Of a DNA stretch of 64,000 nt, positions 19,900 to 31,352 are shown one piece after another; within the stretch, counting starts at the first letter, position 1, and the number at the start of each line of letters is the position of its first letter. The position numbers were made by a program, and so were the translations under genes. The stretch is taken from positions 57,310,234 through 57,374,233 of the forward strand of contig OY743174.1 in assembly GCA_963555705.1 (NCBI GenBank). The letters are read 5' to 3'. The notes beneath the pieces were generated by a model. That model did no database searches. It worked only from the letters and a program-made list of their open reading frames with translations, and was not told the origin of the DNA. This DNA comes from Ligustrum vulgare (lineage: Eukaryota > Streptophyta > Magnoliopsida > Lamiales > Oleaceae).

Positions 19900-20005
19900 A
19901 ACCATACTGCTAACCACGAAAACACATGGTAAAAAGCCACACATAGAAAGGTAGTCCTGAAAAAGGACGAATAACCTCTTACAATAGAGCGGATAACTGC
20001 AAAGA

Positions 20006-20400
20006 ACTTTGAAAGATAAACTGATTGGCTTTGAAAAAGGTAGGAGCTTTGAAAGATAAGCTGGTTGGCCTTGAAAAAGATAGGAGCTTTGAAAGATAAG
20101 TTGGTTGGCCTTCAAAAAGGTAGAAGATAAGCTGGTTGGCCTTGAAAAAGGTAGGAGCTTTGAAAGATAAGCTGGTTGGCCTTGAAAAAGGTAGGAGCTT
20201 TGAAAGATAAGCTGGTTGGCCTTGAAAAAGGTAGGAGCTTTGAGAGATAAGCTGGATAACCTTGAAAAAGGTAAAGAACTTTGAAACATAAGTCTAAACA
20301 TCCTTGGAAAAGGTAAAGAACTTTGAAACATAAGTCTAAACACCCTTGAAAAAGGTAAAGAACTTTGAAACATAAGTTTAACAACCTTGAAAAATGCTTG
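20006..20400 (+). repeat. Leader tandem repeat of the gypsy element
   Basis: About ten units of 39-40 bp with core CTTTGAAAGATAAGCTGG and CCTTGAAAAAGGTA. The first six or seven are near-identical, while the last three are a diverged variant (CTTTGAAACATAAGTCTAAA). It lies in the untranslated leader. The repetitive Phe/Ser/Leu-rich frames on the minus strand (down to 19822 and up to 20741) are products of this periodicity and not genes. Confidence 0.92.
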
Positions 20401-20465
20401 AAACAGCGAGACAAAGGTCTATCTATCCTTGAAAAGCAATCTAAGACCAGAAACTCTTCTGAAAC

Positions 20466-22682
20466 ATGAATGAAAGTGACGGTGATGTTAACCCGCGTAG
20501 GGGAAGAAGTGGCCGACACAGCGAGGACGAAGTTCCTCAAGAAATCCATGAAAACGCCAACGAGGAAGTGACACAACCTAATCCACCTTGCCGGCACCGA
20601 AATCTCCGCATGATGCGAGACATGACACGTATGGCGGCCCAAATGCTGGAGATGCAGAGACAGCAAATAGAACAGACTGCTGCAATGAATGCCTTTATGG
20701 CCAGAGGGTATGCTGTGAACGAACCCGTGATGCCTCAGCAATACTCACAGCCACATTATTCACCATCTGAGGCGGCCACTGTATCTTATTATTATCAGGA
20801 CCCACAGGCATACGCCGAAGTGGAATCCGAGCCCTTCTACGAGAGAGACCCAGAACATGAAACGCATGGGGAACAAAACCCACTCCCAGCTAGACGCAGG
20901 GAGGCTTCTCCCGCAAAATCCGGCAGTGTTTTCAGCCGAATGGGAGGGTTATTCAGGGGACAACGACGGGGAGCAACGGACCCAGGTCGGCATAATGCAG
21001 CAGAGCCTAGAAATAGGCGCGAGCGACGCGCTGAAGAAGCCTTGTCGCAGGATCAAATGTACAGGGACCAGCAAGGTATGGGGGGAGAAAGGATGGCATT
21101 AGTACATGAGCCTAGGAATAGGCAAGAAAGAAGAGCCGAAGCAGTTCGGACTAATCCTCGTAATGAATTGCAGAGCCATGAAAGGCCAAACTACGGCCGC
21201 CTTCCACCACCACAAAGGCAGGAGCACGCTCCGCCGCCCTATGGCCAATACCGTGACCCGGAGTATTCCGGTCACGACGAGAACAGCGAGCTGCCGTCAT
21301 ACGAGTTGGATGACGAAGAGGAAGTAAGTCCCTTCACAGAGGGCCTCCGTAGATGCCCCGTTCCCCATGACTTTGAGATGCCAGAAATAGCAAAATACTC
21401 TGGCCGAGGTGACCCTGATGATCACCTGTTAAATTACCGCGCCAGCATGGAAATAGCCGGGGTGACCCCGGCACTGAAATGTAAAGCTTTCGCTTTAACC
21501 CTTGAGGGGAGTGCCATACGATGGTATAAAAAACTCCCTCCGGGCAGCATCCACAATTGAAGGGATATGAAAACTGCTTTTAAGAATGGTTTTGTTTCTT
21601 CGAGGCCTGGCCAACTCCCCCTCCAACGCCTTTAGGATCTGAGACAAGGAAGGGACGAATCTCTGAAAAGTTACCTAGCTAGATTTACTGAAGAAATGCA
21701 TATCTGCGAAAATATCACAGAAGCGGAGATGTTTTCCGCCTTAAAAGGAGGGCTAGATATGACCAACATGTTTTGGAGGGATGTCCGGAGCAGGAAACCA
21801 AGGGATTACAATACCCTGGAAGACCTGATGAAGGAAGAGATTGTATCGGAGGAAATGGCTAGGGTCAGAGATAATCACCCCCAAGGGAGATACAACCTTG
21901 GGTACTCCAATGAAACGGACCTCAAAAAGGGTGGAAACAAGGATAGGGTCGGCAGTAACCGAGGTGGTGCGCCTCGTCCATTCCCGGGGACAGGATCTAG
22001 CTTTGCAGCAGAAATCACGGAAGCTATCCCTCACTTGCACTCTAACACCCCTTCTCAAAATCCTCCCACGGCACAAGGGAGAGTGGAAAGCAGCCGAAGC
22101 GGGAAACAACCCATGATTGGGGCTTACTGCGCCTACCACAGATATTACGGTCACGCAACAGAGGATTGTAGGGAAATCCATATGTTAGCTGAACAAAAGG
22201 CGCAGGGGAGAAGGGGAGGTGACTTCCCCCCCGACACAGGGAGAACTCAAAAATCTGGTGGCCAGAAGTTCAACCGAGCTGATAGGAGAGCCCCGTGGAA
22301 GAATTCAACCAAAAAAAGGATTGACAATCGTCAAAGAGACATGAATAAGGGTCAAGATACTGCCTCGGCACAAGCTAAAGATACACGGGAACCACCTATG
22401 CCTGTGGTCGACCTCCCCATTCGTGAAATCGACACAATACTGGGAGGCCCCCACCCAGGTGGGAGCACAAACAACTCCCAAAAGAGATATATAAGAGAGG
22501 CCAAGCAGCCCGCCAACGTGAACTATCATATCCATTCCCATCCTGTTGGGATTCCTCGGACGGAACCTATCACATTCACACAAGACGATGCCGTTGGAGT
22601 GCACTTCCCACACAACGACGCATTGGTTATTAGAGTGGTGGTGGCTCGGAATGGGCTATCACGAATGATGGTGCCTCGGTAA
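20466..22682 (+). pseudogene. gag: Gypsy gag, interrupted by two stops
   Basis: Starts MNESDGDVNPRRGRSGRHSE. Residues about 60-300 are charged and low in complexity. The gag domain begins near FEMPEIAKYSGRGDPDDHL and continues MEIAGVTPALKCKAFALTL. The frame is broken by TGA at 21558-21560, where the family has Trp after the PPGSI block, and by TAG near 21632. It resumes in the same sense with YLARFTEEMHICENITEAEM. A zinc-binding block CAYHRYYGHATEDC (CX2HX4HX4C type) is near 22127. At 22672-22682 the frame runs into a premature stop where protease should begin. The TGG-to-TGA change is the kind expected from cytosine deamination on the opposite strand. Confidence 0.9.
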
Positions 22683-23530
22683 ATGTGATATACGGGGTAA
22701 CTTTTGATAAGATGGGGATCAGCACCCCACTCATTCCAGTCCCTGATCCAATATACGGTTTCACGGGGGACAGCATAACCCCCAGAGGATCCATAACACT
22801 TATGACTGAAGTGGGGCAATCACCGACCCTCTCCGAAATTCCTATGGAATTTTTGGTAGTTGACAAAATCTCCTCCTACCATGGTTCAATTGGAAGGCCT
22901 GGCCTTATTGATTTGGGGGCTGTAACGCATACCAAATACATTTGCATGAAGTTCCCCACGGAGCATGGCGTTGCAACCGTAAGGGGAAGCCAAACAGAAT
23001 CCCGGGCTTGTTACACAAATGCGATCCGGAAGTTTCAGGATCGAAGCCTAAACATGATCAGTGATGTAGCTATGGCCGAGGCTGCCCCAGACCCTGAAAG
23101 ATTAGGTGAAGGGCCATCTGAAGATAAGGATGTCACGATGACCCTAGAAGAGGATTTAGCTGATCTAGACCCCAGGATGGCAGGTGACAATTGTCCCACC
23201 CCGGCCGAAAAGTTGGAATGCTTCGGCGTAGACCCACTTGATCAAATCAAAGAATTACAGATCGGACTGGACTCGCCAACAGAATACAAGAGTCAATTGA
23301 AGGACTTCCTACTTCAAAACCTCGATGTATTCGCATGGAAACATGGAGACATGATTGGGATTGATCCTAAGGAGGCCTGTCACAGGCTCCAGCTGGATCC
23401 CCGATGTCCTGGGCACAGGAAAAAGAGAAGGCCCATGAGTTCGGACAAGTATAAGGCCTTGAAAGACGAGGTTGCAAAGCTATTGAAAAATGGCTTCATA
23501 AGAGAGTCCCGATATCCGAAAGCATGCTAG
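22663..23530 (+). pseudogene. pol: Gypsy protease and N-terminal RT remnant
   Basis: A frame shifted relative to gag begins TNDGASVNVIYGVTFDKMG, the aspartic protease block in which the usual D-G-G-A-S is shortened to N-D-G-A-S. The connecting region includes IKELQIGLDSP and the pre-RT block FLLQNLDVFAWKHGDMIGID. RT starts with KYKALKDEVAKLLKNGFIRE and RYPK, then the frame stops at 23528-23530. What should follow (the RT palm, with the catalytic Asp motifs) is absent, and sequence jumps to the block preceding the thumb (MLVKS, then HLSEAFDVLRKY in the next entry). Confidence 0.88.
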
Positions 23531-23540
23531 TCAAAAGCAT

Positions 23541-26051
23541 TTGTCAGAAGCATTTGATGTTTTGAGAAAATATAGGATGAAACTCAACCCAGCGAAGTGC
23601 GCTTTCGAGGTAGCATCTGGGAAATTCCTCGGATTCATGGTGAATAAGAGGGGAATCGAATCCAATCCGGACAAAATTAATGCTTTGCTAAACATGCAGT
23701 CGCCTCGAAACCCAAAAGAAGTGCAAAGCTTAACAGGGAGAATTGCGGCCTTGAACCGGTTCGTATCAAAATCCACGGACAAATGCTTGCCATTTTTCAA
23801 GGTCCTGAAGGGAGGAAAGCAATTTCAATGGACACCAGAATGCGAGCAGGCGTTTTTCGACCTGAAAGCTTCTTTAGGCCATCCCCCATTGCTATCAAAA
23901 CCAAAATCTGGCGAGCCTCTCTACCTATATTTGGCTGTATCCAAAGAGGCTATTAGCTCAGTGTTAATACGAGAGGAGGATGGGAACCAGTTGCCAGTAT
24001 ATTATGTAAGCAAAGCCATGCTGGACGCCGAGACGCGCTACCCAGATATGGAAAAACTTGCTCTCTCGTTGATCACAGCCTCTCGTAAGCTTCGTCCCTA
24101 CTTTCAGTCACACTCCATACAAGTGCTCACCAATTTTCCCATGAGGCAAGTGTTGCAAAAACCAGACGTTTCTGGGAGGTTACTGAAATGGGCGATAGAA
24201 ATCAGCCAGTTTGACCTGCATTATGCACCTCGGACCGCCGTAAAGGGTCAGGCGTTGGCAGACTTCGTAGTTGAATTCACCCATCCACCTGAGGTCGAAA
24301 TGGTAGATAGCACCGAGGACAGCGAACATGATGGACAGGAGTGGAAATTGTTCGTTGACGGGTCCTCGGCTGATGGACGATCCGGCGCAGGAATATTGCT
24401 AGTAAGCCCAGAAGGGTTTAAATTACACAGTGCAATCCGCTTTGGATTCAAAGCCTCCAACAGTGTTGCTGAATACGAGGCGTTATTAGATGGGCTAAGA
24501 CTTGCAAAAGCGTTGAAGATTAAGTCCGTGGTGGCGAACAGCGATTCGCAGCTTGTTGTAAGCCAATTCAATGGGCAATTTTCTACCAAAGAACCTTCTA
24601 TGGTCGCTTACTTGAAGAAGGTAAAAGATTTAGCTATGCACTTCGGAAAAATGGAGTTACAGCACATCCCAAGAACAGAAAATTCCAACGCTGATGCTCT
24701 GGCCAAACTAGCAAGCAGTAGCGATTCGGAGCTCCACAATCTGATCCCTGTAGAGCACATGATGACCTCTTCCATTGAGCCGGGACCGGAGATCTTGGCG
24801 ATTGAAGAAGAGGGATCCTGGATGAACCCCCTAATCGCCTATTTAAAGCATCAGACAGCTCCGAACGAGCCCGAAGCAGCTCGAAAATTGCAGAAATACT
24901 CTGCGAACTTCGTGCTCTTGGACGACTTACTTTATAAGCGGAGTTATACCTCTCCTTTGCTGAGATGTGTGGGGCTAGAGGAAGAGAAATATGTGATGAG
25001 AGAAATCCATGAGGGCATCTGCGGAAACCATGCCAGGGCTTTATCGCTAGCTCGGAAAGCCCTCAAACAGGGATATTTTTGGCCTACAATGCGAAAAGAT
25101 TCCCATGACTTTGTGCGGAAATGTGATAAATGCCAAAGACACGCGGCCATACCACATCAGCCGCATCACGAGTTAACTATGGTGACTAGCCCTTGGCCCT
25201 TTGCAAAGTGGGGGGTTGACATTATTGGTCCTATGCCCAGAGGAGCTGGTAACAATTGCTTTGCGATAGTAGCAATTGACTACTTCACCAAGTGGGTCGA
25301 AGCGGAACCTTTGATGAAGATCACCGATGCCAACACCACCAAGTTCATTTGGAAAAATATCATATGCCGGTTCGGAATACCACATTCGCTGGTTAGTGAC
25401 AATGCAAAACAGTTCAAAAACAGAAGCGTGGATGAGTTGTGTGACGATTTGGGAATCAGGAAGCTATTCTCATCTCCACATCACCCACAGGCCAACGGGC
25501 AGGTCGAAGCGGTGAACAAGACCATAAAAAATACCCTGAAAAGGAAGTTGGAATTCAGAAAGGGCGCGTGGGTAGACGAGCTACCACAAGTGTTATGGGC
25601 GCTTCGAACCACCTCGCACACCGCTACTGGTGAAACACCCTTCTCGCTGGCTTACGGAGCCGAGGCGGTATGCCCCATCGAAATCGGAACCCCTACGCTT
25701 CGTCAAATTCATTATGACGAAGTTAGGAACGAGGAAGCGCAAAGGGCCGGTTTAGACTTCCTCATGGAAAAGCGGAATGATTCCCAAGAGGTAATGGCCA
25801 AATACCAGAAAAAGATGGCTCGATACTACAACAAAAGGGTGAAGAGCCGACACTTTAATATTGGGGACTTGGTCCTCAAAAAGGTTCTTCCTTCAACACA
25901 GGAGCCAGGAGTAGGGACTCTGGGTCCTAACTGGGAAGGCCCTTACAAGGTCGTTGCCGATGTGGTACCCGGAACATACATAATTGAGGACTTGTCTGGA
26001 GTACCTCTATGTAATCCTTGGAACACGGACCACCTTCGCCGTTATTTTTAA
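23541..26051 (+). pseudogene. pol: Gypsy RT C-terminus, two RNase H domains and integrase
   Basis: 836-codon open frame. It starts in the RT thumb (EAFDVLRKYRMKLNPAKCAF). The retroviral-type RNase H region covers LYLYLAVSKEAISSVLIRE to RTAVKGQALADFV. A second, plant-type RNase H follows with WKLFVDGSSADGRSGAGIL, EYEALLDGLRLA, NSDSQLVV and NADALAKLAS. Integrase has the zinc-binding HEGICGNHARALSLARKAL ... CDKCQRHA, then VDIIGPMPRG, LVSDNAKQFKNRS and NGQVEAVNKTIKN carrying the D, D and E residues. It ends CNPWNTDHLRRYF. Although open, it has lost the upstream RT core, so it would not be made as a working polyprotein. Confidence 0.93.
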
Positions 26052-27390
26052 TAAAACTAAATTCCTCTATGATTGCAACATTATCATATTATTTCAAAAA
26101 ATCGTGGGCGAGCTGCGTTAAAAATTACGCCAATCTCTATTAGACAACCATAATGGATAAACGCACATTCTAAAATTATTTTGGTCATGACGCCATACGT
26201 CCACACTATGCATAAAAATTGTTAAGGACAAGGGACTCTCATAAGGCTAAACTACGATCACCACGTAAGGATTGGGAGTTTTAATATAATAAATGCTTCG
26301 AACCACTCAAATCTAAGGTGCTGCACTCGTTTACTGTCATTCACCGCGCAATATGTTTGGAATCATTCAAATATAACCAAATGTTGTCACATAAACCAAA
26401 ATCCTTGGTGCGTTAAGTTAGTTCATACGTCCGGACAAAGCGTTTGCAAGATATATATATATATATATATGCTAAGTGCTGTGTGCATAAGCGTAAAAGA
26501 CAAACGTAAAAAATTCTTATGTTATTTTGGCCGCAAATACCACACGCCTCCGCCAGGCAGGATCTTTTTTAAAAACAAGGGACTCCGGTGAATTTACACT
26601 GCGACATTAACAGAGGTTCATACAAAGTTGTAAATGTAGATGTTACATAGTTTTAAGATGAAATCGCTCAAAGGTTGGTCAAGATCAAATCTAATTAGCA
26701 AACGTAAGTACATCAACTGTGTCGGATCTGGGGGTATAGCGAATGATTAAACTTGAATAAAATTATTGCTGCGAAGTGATGACAAATTCGATCCGCTCAT
26801 GAATGACCACATCGGATTTGAGGGACTAGCACGCCCAAAATATGGCCATATGGCCATCCATGACCAAAGTTTAGATATCGCCTTGGACTAATGGCCGAGG
26901 AGGAAAGGCACAGAAGCCCCTTCAGCCGAACTAAGTTATGCCTATCCGAGGTGCTCTAAATCAAGTGTATTTTACAAATCAAGACATTTACAGACAGACA
27001 TTTACAATATGTGCATTTCACAAATCAAGACATTTACAGACAGACATTCACAATGCCCCACATATCATCATACAATTAGGAAACACTCGCACTTGGAAAT
27101 ATTCATGCTTAAACAGTTAGAAATGTTGCTATGCCGAAATATAAGTAGACCATTCCATTCATGAAAATGAGGCATTTACAAATTAAATAAAGACTACACT
27201 CACAATATTAGATGCCGGGGCACTCACAAAAAAAAGGGAAAAAGAAGAAAACAGAAACGAACATACTAACGAACAAAAAGGTAAAAGATGGAAGAGGATC
27301 ATTGTGGAGGAACGCCTTCTGGAGAACACCAAATGACGCGATCTCGGTCGGGAAATCTCGTCGAACACGAGGAATAACGATATTTAAAAC
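26052..27390 (+). other. Gypsy spacer between integrase and antisense gene
   Basis: Non-coding. Contains an (AT)n tract at about 26452-26470. At 26990-27055 the word AAATCAAGACATTTACAGAC occurs twice in tandem. The part from 26807 holds an internal purine tract and LTR-like sequence (separate entry). Confidence 0.7.
26807..26945 (+). repeat. Internal polypurine tract and LTR-like remnant
   Basis: GGATTTGAGGGACTAG at about 26814-26829 matches the tract GTATTTGAGGGACTAG immediately before the 3' LTR. The sequence after it (GCCCAAAATATGG, ATATCGCCTTGGACTAATGG, CCGAGG, CAGCCGAAC, CCTATCCGAGG) follows the order of motifs in the first 200 bp of the LTR (GGGCCCAAAG, ATATCACCTTGGGATGAATG, CCGAGG, TAGCCGACC, CCAGCCGATG). 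I read this as an old, diverged LTR start inside the element. Confidence 0.5.
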
Positions 27391-28260
27391 CCTAGGATAG
27401 ATCTAGATCAGATCGACACAAGACAAACAACGAAAAATAAGGATAGAATGACGGTAAAGCCTTGACCCGACAATCACGACGCAATTTATGGCGATGCGGA
27501 TTGAAGAACCAAGATTGGTGAACTCCACAAGGACTTGTCAATTTCCTTGATAAGTATCGAATTTGGAAACGCCACAAATATTCTTGCGAATATTTGATAA
27601 GTTTGCTGGAAGAACGCCACAAAGATCGGTTCTTTGATAAGTTCAAGAAAAAGGGAATAAACTCAACCTCTCAATTTTGGAGAATCCTCTCACAAATTCT
27701 ATTAATCAACTCAAACTTGTCTATTTTTACAATGAATTGAAAAGCGTATAAATAATCAAAATAACCTAGCATCTAATTTACTCAAAATAGAATTCTAATT
27801 ATGCTAAAATTCTAAAATAGGAAAATAACCAAAAATAATAAAAGGAAACAAAATAATTGGTAAAATTCCGAAAAATCTGGAATCCTGAATTACGGCCGTG
27901 AATATATAGCTTACGGCCGTAATGAACATTCTGTCTCAATTTTCAATTAGGTGTTACGGCCGTGATTAACATGTTACGACCGTAAATGATTTCAATTTCA
28001 GTTTTACGGCCGTGAGGAATATCTTACGGCCGTAATCAACGTTCTGCCTGTTTCTGCCTTAAGGATGTTACGGCCGTAAGAATGGAGGTTACGGCCGTGA
28101 ATCAGTTTCTGCCTCATTGTTTGATTTCCTGCCTCGGCTCGATCCTTTCGCCTTCTCGGCTCGACCCCAACACGGAACTTGCTCCGTTTTGTACGTAGAT
28201 CACTATCATATTACCGATGGCTCGACTTCGCCCTTCGATGCCTGGTCCAGATCACATCAC
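27390..28260. other. Probable nested insertion or LTR-like segment in the gypsy spacer
   Basis: Composition and motifs change relative to the flanks: duplicated AACGCCACAAA...TTTGATAAGTT blocks (27566-27640) and, further right, the palindrome array. On the minus strand GTGGCGTTCTTCC-type words recall ends of long plant LTRs. No TG...CA ends with a target duplication could be fixed, so boundaries are approximate. Confidence 0.35.
27890..28100. repeat. Eight near-palindromes TTACGGCCGTRA in four pairs
   Basis: Copies start at 27890, 27911, 27954, 27974, 28004, 28024, 28068 and 28089. One has TTACGACCGTAA; all others keep ACGGCCGT. They form four pairs with 20-21 bp from copy to copy, and pairs are separated by 30-44 bp of T/C-rich sequence with repeated TTCTGCC/TTTCAATT words. 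No coding frame. Confidence 0.9.
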
Positions 28261-28317
28261 TTGCTGGATGCGTCTAAAGGATCTGCAGGAGCATCTTGAG
28301 GTTTGGGGTAAAATGCT

Positions 28318-30849
28318 TCAATGGAGGACAGGTCCAAGGTTGGAAAAGCTTCCTTCACGTCCCCCAAGGCCATCCCGATGCATAGCCTCATACTCAGGGG
28401 TCTCTTCAAAGGTGTCCTTGAAGTCCTGGACAACTTCTGACACTCTAGTTTTTAAAGCATTCTCCACCCGTGTTGCGACTGTCTGTTCCAAGACTTCAGT
28501 GATCCTCGTTTGCATGTGTTTTTCCAGCGAGACAAGGTCCTCCTCTGCTTTCGCCCTAGCCTCCAGCTCCCTCCCCAGTTTTTCGTTTACCGCTGCCGCC
28601 TCAGCTTCTAGCTTCAACTTGGCTGCATTAGCGGCGGCCAGGGCCTCAGAGGCAATAGACTGTGCACGATTGGAATCATCCAATTTTTTGCATAAGGCCG
28701 CCACGTCTGATTCAGAGGCATGAAGGTCATGCTTCAATTTTTCATTGTCCTCTTGGAGGCGCTTCGCATTAGCCCTCTCTTCTGAAGAAGATTTGCGGGC
28801 TATGGACAGCTGGGCCTTAAGGTCATTAATCTCCTTAAGCATATTGTCAGCGTGGCGGAGAGCAGTCTCAGCATCCCTCTTATCCCGTTGAGCTACCTCC
28901 ACGGAGGACTCTACCTCGTCAATGAGAGCCAGAGTTCTGGCGTTCATAGCCTTGGAAGCGAGCAGCTTCCGAGACGGAGTAGCACTGGAGGAAAAGGCGG
29001 CCCAACCCTCTGTCCAAAATTGTTCGGTAATTAAGGCCGCCCTGGCTGGAGGCGAACTGGGTGAGTCGAACAATGAAGGGTTGAAAGTGACATCTCTGGG
29101 GAGGATGCTGGTTTTAATATGCTTAAGCTCTTCCGCCCCTTCTGGTGTCACTTCATAAGCCAAGCCCGGCATGGGCACGGATGGCTCGTCCTCCAGTTCC
29201 TCGATCATTGATGGCGGATGTGCGGAAGTGGACTCCTTGCCTTTTCCCCTTCTGAGCCTTTTTAAGGGAGCAGGCTCCTCCTCAAGTGCTTGCTCAGAAA
29301 TGTCCTCGGACAAGGAAGGTGGCACTGGGGCATCCTTAGTCTCCCTGCCCCTCTTGGGTCCGCCTCTATCCGACCTCTTCCCTTTCCCTTTGGCGACGCC
29401 TTTTTCAGGATCGGCCTCTCCAGCAATGTTGGGTTGTTGGGGACCTACTGGCAGCAAAGTGGGCGGTGGCAGTAGAGCTGGGAGAGGGCCCTGAAGTTGG
29501 GCAGTAGACTTCTCAGACACTTCTCTTGCCACCCCAATTTGCAGGTCGGACAAGACCGCTTTCTGCTTTCTTTCAACCTCGCTCCCATGGCGCAGAGCCG
29601 GAAGAACCTTCGTAGCCATGAGGCCCTTTAAAGAAATCTTTGAGAATTCTTTGGAACCTAGCAAGGAAAGGAGGACAATGGGGGTTATAAAAAAAAAAAA
29701 AAAAACGAACAAACACAAGATGTAACAGCAATAAGGAGGCGAACTTACTCATAGCTCGCATAAGACCGTGTTTAAAGAATAATTTGTTCTGTTGTATGAC
29801 CCCTTGGAAAGTGCCCTTGTAGGCAAATAGACGCCTCACTGCCGCTAGATCCGCGTCAGGGAGGAGATGGGCAAAAGTGTCCCCTGCCATAAGCCAATAA
29901 TATGTTAAGAAGCAGTCAAGAAAAGTGAGTATGGATGAAAGAACAAAAGACGCATGACACTTAAAGACTCTAAAGCAAATATAAGACTCACTAGGTAGGG
30001 AAAGAGTTCGGGGAACTGTAATTTCTGGACTAGGGTCCACAGGGGAACTCTGCCACTCCCAGCAACCCAGAACCACTGGTTCCTCCAGTTCTTTATTGAG
30101 GTAGGGTGACCGGTAATAACAGGAGTATAAGAACTTCTAGGGGACAAATAATACCAATCCTTAACATCCGATCTCACGTCTCTCTCCCTCCTAACTGATT
30201 TCTTCAAAGTATAGAGAGTGTGAATGATGTGCAGTGAGATGGGATGATCCGGGTTGACCTCTTGCCACGCCAACCAAGTCCCCACAGCCTGAGTCCAGAA
30301 ATTGGGGGCCATCTGGTAGGGGCAATAGTTATAGCTCCTAAGCAGTGCCCTGAAAAAGGGATGCAGGGGGAGCCTCATCTCGCAAGAAAGGGCATCGTGG
30401 CATATAGCTGCCTGGCCCGGGAGAGGGCTGCAAGGTCGGCAGGAAGGGGTAGGGAGCACCAGATGGACCCCTTCTGGAAACCTGAATTTTGTCGAAGCCG
30501 AGGCCAAATCGATCCTTCGGATTTCAGTAGCAACCTCACTGCTTTCCCATGACTCTGGGTTTGGATCGGGGTCGACATGGTAGCCCGAAACTTTGTTGAC
30601 CTGGTCAACCCAATCTTCTACCTGAGCGATCTCCTCAGCAGTCAAACCCAACTCTTCCCTATGCGCCCTAAACGGTGCCTTAACGATCAAGCCGAGGTCT
30701 TGGTGACCTGAAGAGGAGCCCGCCGCCATTTCTCCTCCCAAGTCCATGTCTCGTTTGCTTCGGAGTTCCCTAAGCGCGGATTCCTCCTCGGATGACAGAT
30801 GAGCCATGTAGTTCTGGTGTTTTTCTTCTTCGCTGTCAGAATCACTCAA
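28318..30849 (-). CDS. Antisense spliced gene of the Tat element (gypsy-type putative transposase family)
   Basis: Protein resembling the 'putative gypsy type transposon' family (PF04195-like), found antisense in Tat-group elements; function unknown. First exon 30849-29992: acidic N-terminus (SDSDSEEEK), then LPLHPFFRALLRSYNYCPYQ, APNFWTQAVGTWLAWQ, DWYYLSPRSS and WRNQWFWVAGSG. Second exon about 29883-29749: GDTFAHLLPDADLAAVRRLF. Third exon 29657-28318: S/K-rich, then coiled coil from about 28930 to 28450 (AEKLKHD-, LEAEAAAVNEKLGRELEARA-like heptads). Introns have GTGAGT and GTAAGT donors. Exons 2 and 3 join in frame. Exons 1 and 2 are off by one base under the best splice sites, so this copy may be broken or an alternative site is used. 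No ATG opens exon 1; the start lies upstream across another intron and is unresolved. Confidence 0.72.
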
Positions 30850-31345
30850 ATAAATTATGCCACTGGTTTTCCTATTTCTCCTCTTAACCTGCTCCCTAAA
30901 GAAACAGGAACTAAAAATCGATAAAGAGATGGGTCAGAAACCTCTGATGGGAACCGCCATCGCTAACATTTCCTGTGAATCCGTTCCCCCAACTCTTTCC
31001 ATTTTTTCTTTTTGTTTTAAAGGAGAGTCAGACTCAACAAAAGAAAAACAAAGTGCAAAAACAGAATTCTCAAACCCACAATGAGAAACTAAAAATAAGA
31101 AAATCTTGCATATACAGGGATCAAGAGATTTACCTTCAAAAGACGAATGCTTGACACTGTGCAATTGAAATGAAGAACTCGCCAAGAAAAACTGTGGAAC
31201 GTTAATGGTGGATGCTGGGTAGAAAACCCTTGAAGAAAAGACACGAAACTCGCAAAGAAGAGAGAGACGGCGCAAGTTTTCGCGAAAGTATGGCTGCAAA
31301 GATTCTAAGAAAATGGTAAAAGGTGAAATGGTAAAATGAAGAAGG

Positions 31346-31352
31346 ATTTATA
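31346..31352 (-). promoter_or_regulatory. Candidate TATA box for the antisense gene
   Basis: On the minus strand CCTATAAATCC stands about 500 bp upstream of exon 1. It is followed by a TC-rich leader and a donor-like TTGAAG|GTAAAT (exon end about 31132). It points away from the 3' LTR, into the element. Confidence 0.5.

Noticed and set aside
19822..20741. Two long minus-strand frames with repeated Phe-Gln-Ser-Ser/Leu-Phe words
   Set aside because: The protein repeat is the translation of the 39-40 bp leader repeat of the gypsy element, read antisense; no other support.
27890..28100. CRISPR-like or restriction-type array of palindromes
   Set aside because: Palindromes of 12 bp within a plant retroelement with variable 20-44 bp spacing; no bacterial context.
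28217..28723. Plus-strand frames opposite the antisense gene (also at 28852-29494)
   Set aside because: They mirror the coiled-coil coding region on the minus strand, where codon pattern and splice sites support the real frame.
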